A stretch of 64,000 bases of DNA from CAYYFX01 sp964571855 (GTDB taxonomy: Bacteria; ARS69). The position numbers were made by a program, and so were the translations under genes. Positions 28,435-37,826 of this stretch are shown piece by piece; the stretch's first letter is position 1, and each line of letters begins with the position of its first letter. Below the pieces are notes generated by a model. It was not told the DNA's origin, made no database searches, and was given only the letters and a program-made list of their open reading frames with translations. The stretch spans positions 38,798 through 102,797 of the forward strand of contig CAZNDO010000015.1 in assembly GCA_964571855.1 (NCBI GenBank), written 5' to 3'.

Positions 28435-31030
28435 TCCCGGCCGGGACCAGGGGTTCGAGGTCGTCGCCCACCGGACCCGCCACGGCGAGCCAGGCCGCGG
28501 CCGCCGCGAGGCGCGCGCCCACGCGGGCGAGATCCGCGCCGGCCAGTCCGTTCACCCGCTCCGCGTACCGGTCGAGGTAGTCGTCCGGCCAGCCGTAGAA
28601 CGCGCTGCGCGTCCAGAACCGCGCGAGCCGCCCGTAGGTGGTGAAGCGCAGGGGGAACGAGCCGGTGAGGTACGCCTTCGCGTCGGCCAGCTCCGCGTCC
28701 GTGACCCCCGCGGCGATCCGGCCCAGCTCCGCGCGGAGCGCGTCCACCGCGCGCCGCACGTTCTCCGGGCGCGTGCCCATGGAGACCAGGAAGAACCCGC
28801 CGCGGGATCGCTCGTAGTTGCGGCTGCCCACGGAGTACGCGAGGCCGAGACGATCGCGGATCTCGTCCCCCAGGCGCGAGCGGATGGAGCTGCCTCCCAG
28901 CACGTGGTTCAGCGCGACCGCGGCGAAGCGGTCGGGGTCCGCGGCGGACAGGCCCGGGCCGCCGAGGCAGATCTTCGCCTGCGTCTTGTCGGCGCGCCGG
29001 TGGACGAACGTGCGCCCCGCCCCCGCCGGGGCGAACGGCGCGAACGGCGCGCGCGGCATTGCCGGCGCCGGCAGCCTTCCGAACCGCTCGTCGAGCAGCG
29101 GCAGGAGGTCGGCCTCGTCGATGTCCCCCACCACCGCGAGGAACGCGCGATCCGGCCGGTACACGCCCGCATGGAAGGCGCGCACGTCGTCGATCGTGAC
29201 CGCGGCCACGCCCTCGGACGTGCCGTGCGGCAGCATGCCGTACGGGTGATCGCCGGCCACGCCCCGCAACAGCAGGTCTTCCGCCACGTCGTCGAGGTCG
29301 TCCGCCCGCGCCTCCAGGTCGTTCAGGGCCAGCGCGCGCACGACTTCCAGGTCCTCCTCGCGCAGCCCCGGCCGCTCCAGGAGATCCGCCACGAGCGCCA
29401 GTCCCGCGCGCGCGTGCCGCGCGAGCAGCGTGACGTCGCCGTGCACCAGCTCCGCGCCCGCGCCCAGCGAGAAGTGGCTGCCGAGCCGCTCGAAGGCACG
29501 GTTGTACTCCACGAAGCTCCGCCCCGCGGGACCGCGCTCCAGCGTGGACGCGGTGAGTCCCGCCAGGCCCTCCCGCCCCTTCGGATCCGCCGCCGCGCCG
29601 GCCTCGAACAGCAGCGACACGGAGACGACCGGATCCGTGCGGTCGGGCTGGTAGCGCACCTTCATCCCGTTCGCGAGCGTCAGCCGGCGCACGGCCGGGC
29701 CGGACGCCAGCCCCGTGCGGTGCCGGCGCGCCCGCGCCGGCGGTCCCAGCGCCACGGCCACGGGCGCCGGCGCGAGCCCGCCGCCCGCGGCGCCGTCCCG
29801 CGCGTCGATGCGGGCCACGCCGCAGCGGTCCCGTCGCAGCACCCCCGCCGCCGCCGCGCGGACGTCCGCCGCGGTCAGCGCGCGCAGGCGTTCCACCGAG
29901 TGGTCCACGTAGCCCGCGTCGCCGTGCGCCTCGTGCCAGCCCAGGGAGAAACCGCGGTTGGACGGCGACTGCATCGCGAACACGTGGTGCGCCTCCATCT
30001 GGTTGCGCGCGCGCTCCATCTCGTCGTCGTCCGGACCGTCGGCGGCGAGCGCGGCGATCTCCCGCCACACCGCGGCCTCCACCTCGTCCAGCGGCACGTC
30101 CGGCTGTCCCTCCACGGAGATGGAGAACGCGGACGGGTCCGACTTCGGGTGGTAGTACACCTGCACGTCGCCCGCGCGGTTCGTCTCCAGGAGCGCCATG
30201 TCCAGCCGCGAGGTGCGCGACCCCGACAGCACGTTCGCCAGCAGCGCGAGCGCCTCCGACTCGCGCGTGTGGATCTCCGGCGCGCGGAACACGATCTGCA
30301 GGTGCGGCAGCGCGGCCTCGCGGTCCAGCACGAGCCGCGTGACGCCCTTCCACTCCGGCTCGCGCGGCACGCGCCGCACGGGCGGCGCGCCCCCCGGGAT
30401 GGAACCGAAGCGTCGCTCCGCCGCCGCGAAGACCTCGTCCGGCGCCACGTCGCCCACGACCACCAGCGCCGCGTTGCCCGGCGCGTAGTAGCGCTGGTAG
30501 TGCGCGCGCAGGTCTTCCGCGGTGATGGCGCGGATGTCGTGCTCCCAGCCGATGATGGGCCAGCGGTACGGGCTCTCCCGGAACGCGGCCGCGGCCAGCT
30601 CCTCGCCCAGCTCCACCGCCGGCATGTCCAGGTACATGGCGCGCTCCTCCAGCACCACGTCCCGCTCGGAGGCCAGCTCCGCGTCATCGATCACGAGGTT
30701 CACCATGCGCTCGGACTCGATCTCCAGCGCCAGCTCCCAGCGGTCCCGCGAGAACACCTCGTAGTACATGGTCACGTCCTCGGACGTGAACGCGTTCAGC
30801 TCCCCGCCGTTCCGCTCCACGAGCGCGGCCACCTCGCCCTTGCCGTACTTGCGGGTGCCCTTGAACATCATGTGCTCCAGCAGGTGGCTGATGCCGGTGA
30901 TCCCGGGCCGCTCGTCGCGCGACCCCACCGCGTACACCACGCCGGAGAACACCACCGGACCCAGCCCGCGCCGCTCGGCGATGACCGTCAAGGCGTTGTC
31001 CAGCGTGCGGCGCTGCATCCCGTTCGTCAT
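28427..31030 (-). CDS. M16-family zinc metallopeptidase (pitrilysin-like, two tandem halves)
   Basis: The 867-residue protein fuses two M16 halves. The first (about 1-430) carries the inverted zinc motif HLLEH (residues 49-53) and downstream Glu residues in the SERDVVLEER region. The second (about 450-867) has the M16 fold with FEAGAAADPKGREGLAGLTA but no HxxEH, so it is structural. Such proteins degrade peptides in the cytosol or periplasm. I see no clear signal peptide (MTNGMQRRTLDNALTVIAER). The start at ATG 31030 overlaps the nrdR stop as ATGA. Confidence 0.88.
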   Translation of the reverse strand: MTNGMQRRTLDNALTVIAERRGLGPVVFSGVVYAVGSRDERPGITGISHLLEHMMFKGTRKYGKGEVAALVERNGGELNAFTSEDVTMYYEVFSRDRWELALEIESERMVNLVIDDAELASERDVVLEERAMYLDMPAVELGEELAAAAFRESPYRWPIIGWEHDIRAITAEDLRAHYQRYYAPGNAALVVVGDVAPDEVFAAAERRFGSIPGGAPPVRRVPREPEWKGVTRLVLDREAALPHLQIVFRAPEIHTRESEALALLANVLSGSRTSRLDMALLETNRAGDVQVYYHPKSDPSAFSISVEGQPDVPLDEVEAAVWREIAALAADGPDDDEMERARNQMEAHHVFAMQSPSNRGFSLGWHEAHGDAGYVDHSVERLRALTAADVRAAAAGVLRRDRCGVARIDARDGAAGGGLAPAPVAVALGPPARARRHRTGLASGPAVRRLTLANGMKVRYQPDRTDPVVSVSLLFEAGAAADPKGREGLAGLTASTLERGPAGRSFVEYNRAFERLGSHFSLGAGAELVHGDVTLLARHARAGLALVADLLERPGLREEDLEVVRALALNDLEARADDLDDVAEDLLLRGVAGDHPYGMLPHGTSEGVAAVTIDDVRAFHAGVYRPDRAFLAVVGDIDEADLLPLLDERFGRLPAPAMPRAPFAPFAPAGAGRTFVHRRADKTQAKICLGGPGLSAADPDRFAAVALNHVLGGSSIRSRLGDEIRDRLGLAYSVGSRNYERSRGGFFLVSMGTRPENVRRAVDALRAELGRIAAGVTDAELADAKAYLTGSFPLRFTTYGRLARFWTRSAFYGWPDDYLDRYAERVNGLAGADLARVGARLAAAAAWLAVAGPVGDDLEPLVPAGNG

Positions 31031-31497
31031 TCGTCCCCCCCGGCGCGGCGCTCCAGGAGCCCGCGGATCTCGTCGAGGAAGTGCCGCACGTCGCGGAACT
31101 CCCGGTACACGCTCGCGAAGCGGACGTAGGAGATCTGGTCGATGCGCGCCAGCTCCTCCATCACGATCTCGCCGATCTCCCGGCTCTCCACCTCGCTCTG
31201 GCCCAGCGCCTGGATGGCGTTCTCCACGCGGTCCAGCAGGGCCTCGATCTCCTCGCGCGGCACGGGCCGCTTCTCGCACGCCTTCGTCACGCCGTCCGCC
31301 ACCTTCTCGCGGCGGAACGGCTCGCGCCGCCCGTCCTTCTTGATCACGAGCACCGGCGTGCGCTCCACGTACTCGTAGGTCGTGAAGCGCGCGCCGCAGG
31401 ACAGGCATTCGCGCCGGCGCCGGATGGCGTCCCCGTCGCGCGCGGTCCGCGAGTCCACCACCTTGTTGTCCAGGCTGGAGCAGCCGGGGCACCTCAC
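31027..31497 (-). CDS. nrdR: Ribonucleotide reductase transcriptional repressor NrdR
   Basis: The 156-residue NrdR has an N-terminal zinc ribbon (RCPGCSSLDNKVVDSR and RRECLSCGARFTTYE) and an ATP-cone (VIKKDGRREPFRREKVADGV). It represses ribonucleotide reductase genes when dATP is bound, acting on paired NrdR boxes. The likely target in this window is nrdJ, whose promoter at 45.95-46.0 kb has two box-like sequences. The GTG at 31497 overlaps the upstream metallo-beta-lactamase-fold gene (GTGA). Confidence 0.95.
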   Translation of the reverse strand: MRCPGCSSLDNKVVDSRTARDGDAIRRRRECLSCGARFTTYEYVERTPVLVIKKDGRREPFRREKVADGVTKACEKRPVPREEIEALLDRVENAIQALGQSEVESREIGEIVMEELARIDQISYVRFASVYREFRDVRHFLDEIRGLLERRAGGDE

Positions 31498-32396
31498 GCG
31501 CCGCGACCCTCCGTCCGGGCGACCGCGCCCGCCGCGCCCGCGGCCGGCGCCAGCGACGGCGCCGGCAGGACGGGCTCCACCTCGTAGCCCTTCGCGCCCG
31601 CGTGCACGCGCGCCGCGCCCACGACCGGATCGTGCTCGAAGACGATGGTCCAGCCCTCGGCCGCCGCGCGCGGCAGGTACGCCTCCTTCGTGGCCACCGT
31701 GTCCAGGGGGTAGAGGTCGTACCCCATGACCCACGGCACCGGCACGTGCGCGGACGTGGGCGTGTTGTCCGACGGATAGAACGCCTTCTCGCCCCCGGAC
31801 TCCAGCTCCACTCCCGACAGCGCGCGGATGTGCCCCTTGAGCCGGCGGATCCGCACGCCGGGCGCCACGTCGGCGTCCCCGTCCACGAACTCCACCAGCC
31901 CGGCCGCCAGCAGGGGATCCCAGTTCTCCGGGAAGTAGCTGGCCGCGGAGCGGACCGTGGGGTTGCGCGCGTCGTCCAGCTCCGCGCGCTGCAGCAGGTG
32001 CACGGCCTTCGGGAACACGGGCACCACCGCGTCCCCCTCGCGCCGGGTCAACCCCCCGGCGTGGTCGAAGTGGAGGTGCGTGCAGACCACGATGTCCACG
32101 TCCCCGGGCGCCACGTCGTGCGCGGCCAGCGAGTCCGTGAGCGTGGTCTCCTCGCCGAAGCCGAAGATGTCGCGGAACTTCGGGGGGTCCTTCCGGCCGA
32201 GACCGCCGTCCACGAGGATGGTGCGGCCCGCCGCGCGCACGAGCAGGCAGTTCGTGCCGAGCGTGATGCGGTTGCGCTCGTCCGGCGCCGCGCGCCTCTC
32301 CCACAACGGCTTCGGCACGACCCCGAACATGGCGCCGCCGTCGAGGCGGAACGTCCCGTCGGAGACGAGATGCCACTCGAGGTCGCCGGTCCTCAT
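31494..32396 (-). CDS. Metallo-beta-lactamase-fold hydrolase
   Basis: This 300-residue protein has the dinuclear metal motif THLHFDHAGG (HxHxDH), the leading TILVDGGLGRKDP strand and later metal ligands in LKGHIRALSGVEL and SDNTPT. The spacing is like quinolone-lactonase or AHL-lactonase-type hydrolases (GTNCLLVRAAGRTILVDGG). Its substrate is unknown. The ATG at 32396 overlaps the pepA stop (ATGA), and the gene overlaps nrdR downstream. Confidence 0.85.
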   Translation of the reverse strand: MRTGDLEWHLVSDGTFRLDGGAMFGVVPKPLWERRAAPDERNRITLGTNCLLVRAAGRTILVDGGLGRKDPPKFRDIFGFGEETTLTDSLAAHDVAPGDVDIVVCTHLHFDHAGGLTRREGDAVVPVFPKAVHLLQRAELDDARNPTVRSAASYFPENWDPLLAAGLVEFVDGDADVAPGVRIRRLKGHIRALSGVELESGGEKAFYPSDNTPTSAHVPVPWVMGYDLYPLDTVATKEAYLPRAAAEGWTIVFEHDPVVGAARVHAGAKGYEVEPVLPAPSLAPAAGAAGAVARTEGRGA

Positions 32397-33919
32397 TTCC
32401 TTCCCGGCCGGCGCTTCGCCGCGGAGCGCGGAAGGGGCCAGCGGCGCAGCGCGTCGAGCAGCAGCCGCGTGGCGAAGCCGTTCGCGCCCTGCTTCGGATC
32501 CCGGCGGTTCCACGCCACGTTCGCGATGTCCAGGTGCGCCCACGGCACGTCCCCCACGAACGCGCGGAGGAACGCCGCGCCTGCGATGGTGCCGGCGCCG
32601 TACGGCCCCGTGTTGCGCAGGTCCGACGCGGAGCCCTCCACATCCGCCAGCGCCTCGCTCCAGAGCGGCAGCTCCCACGCGCGCTCGCCGGTCCGCTCCC
32701 CGGACTCGCGCAGGCGGGTCACGAGGCCCGCGTCCGTCCCGAGCACCGGCGCGGCGAGGTCCCCGAGCGCGTAGAAGGCGGCGCCGGTGAGCGTGGCCAC
32801 GTCCACGACCGCGCGCGGCTTCTCCGTGGTGATGGCGAAGTCCAGCGCGTCCGCCAGCACGAGCCGGCCCTCGGCGTCCGTGTTCTGCACATCCACGGTC
32901 TTGCCGGCGCGCGTGCCGATGATGTCCCCGGGCCGGTACGCCGTGCCGGAGATGCTGTTCTCCGCGCAGGCCACCACGCCCACCACCGGGACCGGCACCT
33001 GCAGTGCGCGCAGCGCGCTCATCACGCCGATCACGGCCGCGGCGCCGCACTTGTCCAGCCGCATCTGCACCATGCTCGCGCTGGGCTTGATGTCGTATCC
33101 GCCGGTGTCGAACACCAGGCCCTTCCCCACCAGCGCGACCGGCGGGCCGGCGCGGCCGCGCTCCGGCTCGTAGCGCATCACGGCCAGCCGCGGCGGCCGC
33201 GACGAGCCCCCGCCCACCGTCAGCAGCGCCTCGCAGCGCTCCTTCGCCAGGCGCTTCTCGTCCAGGACGCGCACCTCCAGGCCCGCGGCCTTGCCGGCGG
33301 TGCGCGCGCGCTCGGCGAGGTCCGCCGGGCTCATGCGGTTCGCCGGCGCGTTGCCGATCTCGCGCGCCAGGGAGACCGCCTCGCCGATGGCGCATCCCTC
33401 CTCGATGCCCTCGCGCAGCACGCCCTCGTGCCGCGCCGTCTCGGCCACGAGCAGGTACCGCTCCGGCCGCTTGGGCGGCGCCGAGGCGAGCGTCCACTGG
33501 AACGAGGCGTCCAGCAGGCCGTCCACGACGGCCGCGATGCGCATGCGCGCCTCCGGGCCGCCGACCAGCGGCGGCACGCAGGCGACCGCGGCCGTGGCGA
33601 CGCGCTCCCCGAGGCCGCGCCCGGCCGCGGCGAAGGCCTTGCGCACGACGGCCGCCGACATCCCCTCGCCGCCGCCGAGCCCCACGAGGACGACGCGCGG
33701 GAAGCGGGCGTCCCCGGTGGACGGCACGGGAAGGACGACGCCCGCGCGGCCGTCGAAGTCCCCGAGGGCGAGCACGCGCTCGACCGTACGCGCGACATCC
33801 GCGCCGAACGGGGCGAAGCGCCGCGCGGTATCACCCGGCGGTGCGGTGACGGGAACGAGGAGGACGTCGGCGGCGAGCAACGGGGCGGACGCGGGGACGC
33901 GCGACTCGAACACGGGCAT
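32393..33919 (-). CDS. pepA: Leucyl aminopeptidase (M17)
   Basis: This 508-residue cytosolic aminopeptidase removes N-terminal residues. The catalytic domain shows GKGLVFDTGGYDIKPSASM, the metal motif NTDAEGRLVLADAL and the C-terminal HLDIANVAW. The N-terminal macro-like domain spans about residues 1-170. In E. coli PepA also binds DNA at recombination sites; nothing here tests that. The ATG at 33919 has GGAGGTGAGC upstream. A longer frame to 34006 adds a Pro/Arg-rich stretch unlikely to be coding. Confidence 0.92.
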   Translation of the reverse strand: MPVFESRVPASAPLLAADVLLVPVTAPPGDTARRFAPFGADVARTVERVLALGDFDGRAGVVLPVPSTGDARFPRVVLVGLGGGEGMSAAVVRKAFAAAGRGLGERVATAAVACVPPLVGGPEARMRIAAVVDGLLDASFQWTLASAPPKRPERYLLVAETARHEGVLREGIEEGCAIGEAVSLAREIGNAPANRMSPADLAERARTAGKAAGLEVRVLDEKRLAKERCEALLTVGGGSSRPPRLAVMRYEPERGRAGPPVALVGKGLVFDTGGYDIKPSASMVQMRLDKCGAAAVIGVMSALRALQVPVPVVGVVACAENSISGTAYRPGDIIGTRAGKTVDVQNTDAEGRLVLADALDFAITTEKPRAVVDVATLTGAAFYALGDLAAPVLGTDAGLVTRLRESGERTGERAWELPLWSEALADVEGSASDLRNTGPYGAGTIAGAAFLRAFVGDVPWAHLDIANVAWNRRDPKQGANGFATRLLLDALRRWPLPRSAAKRRPGRK

Positions 33920-33962
33920 GCTCACCTCCCGGCGCCCGGGACGGCGCCGCGCCGGCCGGCGC

Positions 33963-34904
33963 TCAGACGCCGGCGTGCACCTGCGACTCGAGCCAGCGCT
34001 CGGCATCGATGGCGGCCTGGCATCCCGTGCCCGCCGCGGTGATGGCCTGCCGGTACACGTGGTCGGCCACGTCGCCGCACGCGAACACGCCCTCCACCGA
34101 CGTGCGCGTGCCGCGCCCCGCGAGGAGGACGTACCCGTTCTCGTCCAGGTCCAGCTTGCCCTCGACGAGCTTCGTGTTCGGCACGTGCCCGATCGCGATG
34201 AAGAGCCCCTTCACGGCGAGCTCGCTGCGGTCGCCGGACTCCACGTCCTCCAGCACGACGCCGCGCACGAGGCCCTTGTCGTCCGCGAGGATCTCCGCGA
34301 CCACGGCGTTCCAGTGGAACCGGATCTTCCCGTTCGCCAGCGCGCGCTCCTGCATGATCTTCGAGGCGCGCAGCTCGCCGCGGCGGTGCACCACGTGCAC
34401 CTTCGTGGCGAACTTCGTGAGGAAGGTGGCCTCCTCCATGGCGGAATCGCCGCCGCCCACCACGGCGATCTCCTGGCCGCGGTAGAAGAAGCCGTCGCAC
34501 GTGGCGCAGGTGGAGACGCCGTGCCCCACGAGCTTGCGCTCGTCGGGGAGCCCCAGCATGCGGGGCGTGGCGCCGGTGGACAGGATCACGGCGTCCGCCC
34601 GGATCTCGCCGTCCTCGTGGCGGATCACGAACGGCCGCGACGACAGGTCCAGCTCCGTCACGTCGCCGCGGAAGAACCTCGCGCCGAAGCGCTCCGCCTG
34701 CGCGCGGAAGCGCCCCATCAGCTCCGGACCCATGATGCCGTCCGGGAAGCCGGGGTAGTTCTCCACGTCCGTGGTGGTGGTGAGCTGGCCGCCGGACTGC
34801 AACCCCTCGATCACCACGGGCTCCAGGTTCGCGCGGGCGGCGTACACCGCCGCCGTCAGTCCCGCGGGACCCGATCCGATGATGGCTACGCGCACGTGGT
34901 CCAT
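33963..34904 (-). CDS. trxB: Thioredoxin-disulfide reductase
   Basis: This 313-residue FAD/NADPH enzyme has the FAD motif IIGSGPAGLTAAVYAARA, the redox-active CATC in VSTCATCDGFFYRG, the NADPH motif VVGGGDSAMEEA and the C-terminal GVFACGDVADHVYRQAITA. It keeps thioredoxin reduced. The ATG at 34904 is preceded by AAGGGGAACGGA. A frame to 34943 is longer but lacks the family N-terminus. No thioredoxin gene is adjacent. Confidence 0.95.
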   Translation of the reverse strand: MDHVRVAIIGSGPAGLTAAVYAARANLEPVVIEGLQSGGQLTTTTDVENYPGFPDGIMGPELMGRFRAQAERFGARFFRGDVTELDLSSRPFVIRHEDGEIRADAVILSTGATPRMLGLPDERKLVGHGVSTCATCDGFFYRGQEIAVVGGGDSAMEEATFLTKFATKVHVVHRRGELRASKIMQERALANGKIRFHWNAVVAEILADDKGLVRGVVLEDVESGDRSELAVKGLFIAIGHVPNTKLVEGKLDLDENGYVLLAGRGTRTSVEGVFACGDVADHVYRQAITAAGTGCQAAIDAERWLESQVHAGV

Positions 34905-35024
34905 TCCGTTCCCCTTCGCCGACGAAACGCGGCAGGGTAGCAAGCCCCCCGCGGGCGGGCAAGGCGAGGTCCCCGGCGGCGGGCTCCGCCGCGGCCGGCT
35001 CCGCCGCCTCCGCTGGGATGGGGG

Positions 35025-35297
35025 CTACGGCGTCGTGGATTCGGCGCCGTCCGGCGCGTCCACCTGGCCGTCCTGCCCGATGGCCTCCACGGGGCAGCTG
35101 TCGCGCGCCTCCTCGCAGCGCTCCCGCTCCTGCTCGGACTCCGGCTGCTTGTGGACGTACGAGTACCCTTCGTCCTCGTTCCGCTGGAAGTTCTCGGGCG
35201 CCAGCTCCCGGCAGAGGTCGCAGTCGATGCACTCGCGGTCCACGTAGTACGGCCCGGGCTGGTTGTCGGGAACGCGTCGCGTCCGGTCCGCCATCAT
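35025..35297 (-). CDS. Single-cluster ferredoxin
   Basis: This 90-residue acidic protein has Cys residues in VDRECIDCDLCRELAPENF and SCPVEAI. The pattern is C-x2-C-x2-C plus a distant C-P, enough for one [4Fe-4S] (or [3Fe-4S]) cluster. It likely donates electrons to an oxidoreductase. The ATG at 35297 overlaps the PHP gene stop (ATGA). The intergenic 35-36 codons before trxB (34905-35024) have GC-rich dyads but no gene. Confidence 0.85.
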   Translation of the reverse strand: MMADRTRRVPDNQPGPYYVDRECIDCDLCRELAPENFQRNEDEGYSYVHKQPESEQERERCEEARDSCPVEAIGQDGQVDAPDGAESTTP

Positions 35298-36157
35298 CCA
35301 CCCCCTCTGGCCAGCGGCGCCCGGCCGGTGGCGACCCGGCGGCCGTCGATGCGCTCCAGGAGCGCGTCCCACCATGCGCGCGGGATCCGCGTACTGCCGG
35401 GATCCTGCGAGCCGAGCCGGGGACCGTGGAAGTCGCTCCCGCCCGTGCGCACCAGCCCGTGCTCCCGCGCGTACGTGTCGTACATGGCCTCGGCGTTCGC
35501 GCCGTGCAGGCCGTGACGCACCTCCACGCCGTCCAGCCCGTCGTCCACCAGCGCGTCCAGCGCCGAGGGCGGGCCGATGGTCACGGGGTGCGCGCACACC
35601 GCCACGCCGCCCGCCGCGTGGATGACCCCCACCGCCTCCGCCGGCGTCACGCGGAGCTTGTCCACGCAGGCCGGCTTGCCGTCCCCCAGCCAGCGGTCGA
35701 ACGCCTCGCGCAGCGTGGGCACGTGCCCGGCCTCCACCAGCGCCCGCGCCACGTGCGGCCGCCCGATGCCGGCCTCCCCCGCGATCCGTCGCACGTCCTC
35801 CATGGACACCGCCGCGCCGAGCTCCTCGAGGCGCCGGACCATCCGCTCGGCGCGATCGCGACGGGCGCCGCGGGCCGCATCCAGCAGGCGGCCGAGCGCC
35901 GGATCCTCCGCATCGAACCCGTAGCCGAGGAGGTGGATGTCCACGCCTTCCCGCCAGGCGGAGATCTCCACGCCGGTGAGGATCTCCACGCCGTGCCGCC
36001 GCCCCGCCTCCGCCGCCTCCGGCTGCGCGCGCACGTCGTCGTGGTCGGTCACGGCCAGGCCGCCCAGCTTCGCGCGCCGGGCGGCCTTCACCAGTTTCTC
36101 CGGCGTCCACTCCCCGTCCGACCAACGGGTGTGCGTGTGCAGATCCGCCCAGCTCAA
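35294..36157 (-). CDS. PHP-domain phosphoesterase
   Basis: The 287-residue protein has the four PHP motifs: DLHTHTRWSDGE, AVTDHDD, a His motif in AVCAHPVTIG and GSDFHGP. Standalone PHP proteins of this type hydrolyse nucleoside 3',5'-bisphosphates or 5'-phospho-oligonucleotides (RNase AM-like). The start is TTG at 36157, the only plausible one, with a weak ribosome-binding site. It is followed by an overlapping ferredoxin gene. Confidence 0.85.
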   Translation of the reverse strand: MSWADLHTHTRWSDGEWTPEKLVKAARRAKLGGLAVTDHDDVRAQPEAAEAGRRHGVEILTGVEISAWREGVDIHLLGYGFDAEDPALGRLLDAARGARRDRAERMVRRLEELGAAVSMEDVRRIAGEAGIGRPHVARALVEAGHVPTLREAFDRWLGDGKPACVDKLRVTPAEAVGVIHAAGGVAVCAHPVTIGPPSALDALVDDGLDGVEVRHGLHGANAEAMYDTYAREHGLVRTGGSDFHGPRLGSQDPGSTRIPRAWWDALLERIDGRRVATGRAPLARGGG

Positions 36158-36176
36158 TCCGCGGCGTCCGACGGCA

Positions 36177-37823
36177 TCAGGCGCGCCGCAGCCGCAGCTT
36201 GCCGCTCATCTGGTACCAGATGCCCACGGCCACCACGACGGCCTCGAACACGAGGTACACCACGAGCAGCGTGGGCAGCGTGAAGCTGTCCGGCCCCGCG
36301 CCCGCGTAGCTGTGCAGGCCGACGAGGAAGTAGTTCACGCCGTAGAACGTGAACAGCACGAGACCCCAGCACGCCACGTTCGCGACGGACATGCCGTAGG
36401 TGGTCAGCCACCCCGCAAAGCGGCCGTGCAGGACCGCCAGGTAGCCCATGAGCGTGATGAGCGACCAGGTCTCCTTGGGATCCCAGCCCCAGTACCGGCC
36501 CCACGACTCCGACGCCCACACGGCGCCGAGGATGATCCCGGCGGCCAGCGTGGTGACACCGATCTTCATGGCCGTGTAGATGAGCTGCGCGGTCTTGCGC
36601 GACAGCTCCTGGCGGTGCGGCGCGAACCACTCCGTGAACAGGTGGAAGTGCGCCAGGCCGGCCGCCAGCGTGAGCGCGCTGTACGACAGCAGGATCGTGG
36701 TGACGTGGTACTGCAGCCAGTAGCTGCGCAGCACGGCCACCAGCGGGTTCAGGTTCCGCTCGATGGGCAGGGTCTCCGCGAGCACCAGCCCGATGGAGCC
36801 CAGCACCGCCGCCACGGTGCCGTGCATCCGGCGCCGGTGCGACATCTCGAACAGGATGGACATGAACACGACGCCCCACACGACGAACGTGAGCGCCTCG
36901 TACAGGTTCGACATGGGCGGGCGCCCGGCCAGGATCTGCCGCGTGAGCAGCCCGCCGGTGTGGATGATGAACCCGATCCACACGAGGGACATGCCGCCGA
37001 TCGCGAACATGGGCTTCGACGTGGCCCACCCCGCGAGGAACAGCACGAACGCGATCATGTACAGGACCCACGCCTTGTGGAACGGGCCGATCTCGTTGTA
37101 GATCGTCTCGATGTCGATGCGCTTCACGTCCACGAGGGACCAGCCGGCGTTCCCCCGGATGGACTCCTTCCACTGCGCCACCGCGGCGTCCAGACCGGCG
37201 CGGTTCAGCGCCGCCTGCTCCACCACGCTCCACTTCGCCACCACGTCCGCCGCGAACGGCGCGCCCTGCATGGCCGAGAGGTCCCCGATGCTCATCCACG
37301 GCTGCGACGCCTCGCGCAGCCCGGGCAGCACGTGCGGGACGGTGCGGCGCGCCACCTGATCCACCTGGACCATCCGGTGGTACGCCTCCAGCCCCGCCTT
37401 CTCCATCGGGTTGAAGTCCTCGCGGCCGGTCTGCCGCAGGCCTTCCACCCAGCCGATGAACTGCTGGTTCGCGAGCATCTCGTCGAACGAGAAGTGCTTC
37501 CGGCCGCGCTCGAATCCGTACGTGGACTTCAGCTCGAGGTGCTCCAGCTTGATGATGGGCTTCTGCTTCCAGGTGTCCCCGTCCACGCCCATGGAGATCA
37601 TCACGGCGGTGGCCGGATTGCCCTCCCACGCGTCCTTGCCGTACACGCCGCGCAGGGTCTCGCGCGCCCACGTGTCGTACGGCTTGACGCGCCCGCCCTC
37701 CTGCACGGGCACGCTCTCCAGCGGCCGCCAGAACGGCTCCGCCAGTGCCGGCGCGGCCGTGACCAGCGCCAGGACCGGCACGAGCCCGCGGGCGATCCGG
37801 ACCATCGGGTTCGAACGCTGCAC
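36177..37823 (-). CDS. ccsA: Cytochrome c biogenesis protein CcsA with N-terminal periplasmic extension
   Basis: This 548-residue System II haem-handling protein has a signal-anchor-like N-terminus and about 200 residues of periplasmic sequence. The CcsA/CcmC-type helical core then begins near residue 230 (WVLYMIAFVLFLAGW). The WWD haem-binding motif ESWGRYWGWDPKETW is near 445. It works with ResB to export haem and attach it to apocytochromes. The GTG at 37823 has GGAGG seven bases upstream. It is coupled to resB with a 3-base gap. Confidence 0.93.
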   Translation of the reverse strand: MQRSNPMVRIARGLVPVLALVTAAPALAEPFWRPLESVPVQEGGRVKPYDTWARETLRGVYGKDAWEGNPATAVMISMGVDGDTWKQKPIIKLEHLELKSTYGFERGRKHFSFDEMLANQQFIGWVEGLRQTGREDFNPMEKAGLEAYHRMVQVDQVARRTVPHVLPGLREASQPWMSIGDLSAMQGAPFAADVVAKWSVVEQAALNRAGLDAAVAQWKESIRGNAGWSLVDVKRIDIETIYNEIGPFHKAWVLYMIAFVLFLAGWATSKPMFAIGGMSLVWIGFIIHTGGLLTRQILAGRPPMSNLYEALTFVVWGVVFMSILFEMSHRRRMHGTVAAVLGSIGLVLAETLPIERNLNPLVAVLRSYWLQYHVTTILLSYSALTLAAGLAHFHLFTEWFAPHRQELSRKTAQLIYTAMKIGVTTLAAGIILGAVWASESWGRYWGWDPKETWSLITLMGYLAVLHGRFAGWLTTYGMSVANVACWGLVLFTFYGVNYFLVGLHSYAGAGPDSFTLPTLLVVYLVFEAVVVAVGIWYQMSGKLRLRRA

Positions 37824-37826
37824 GGT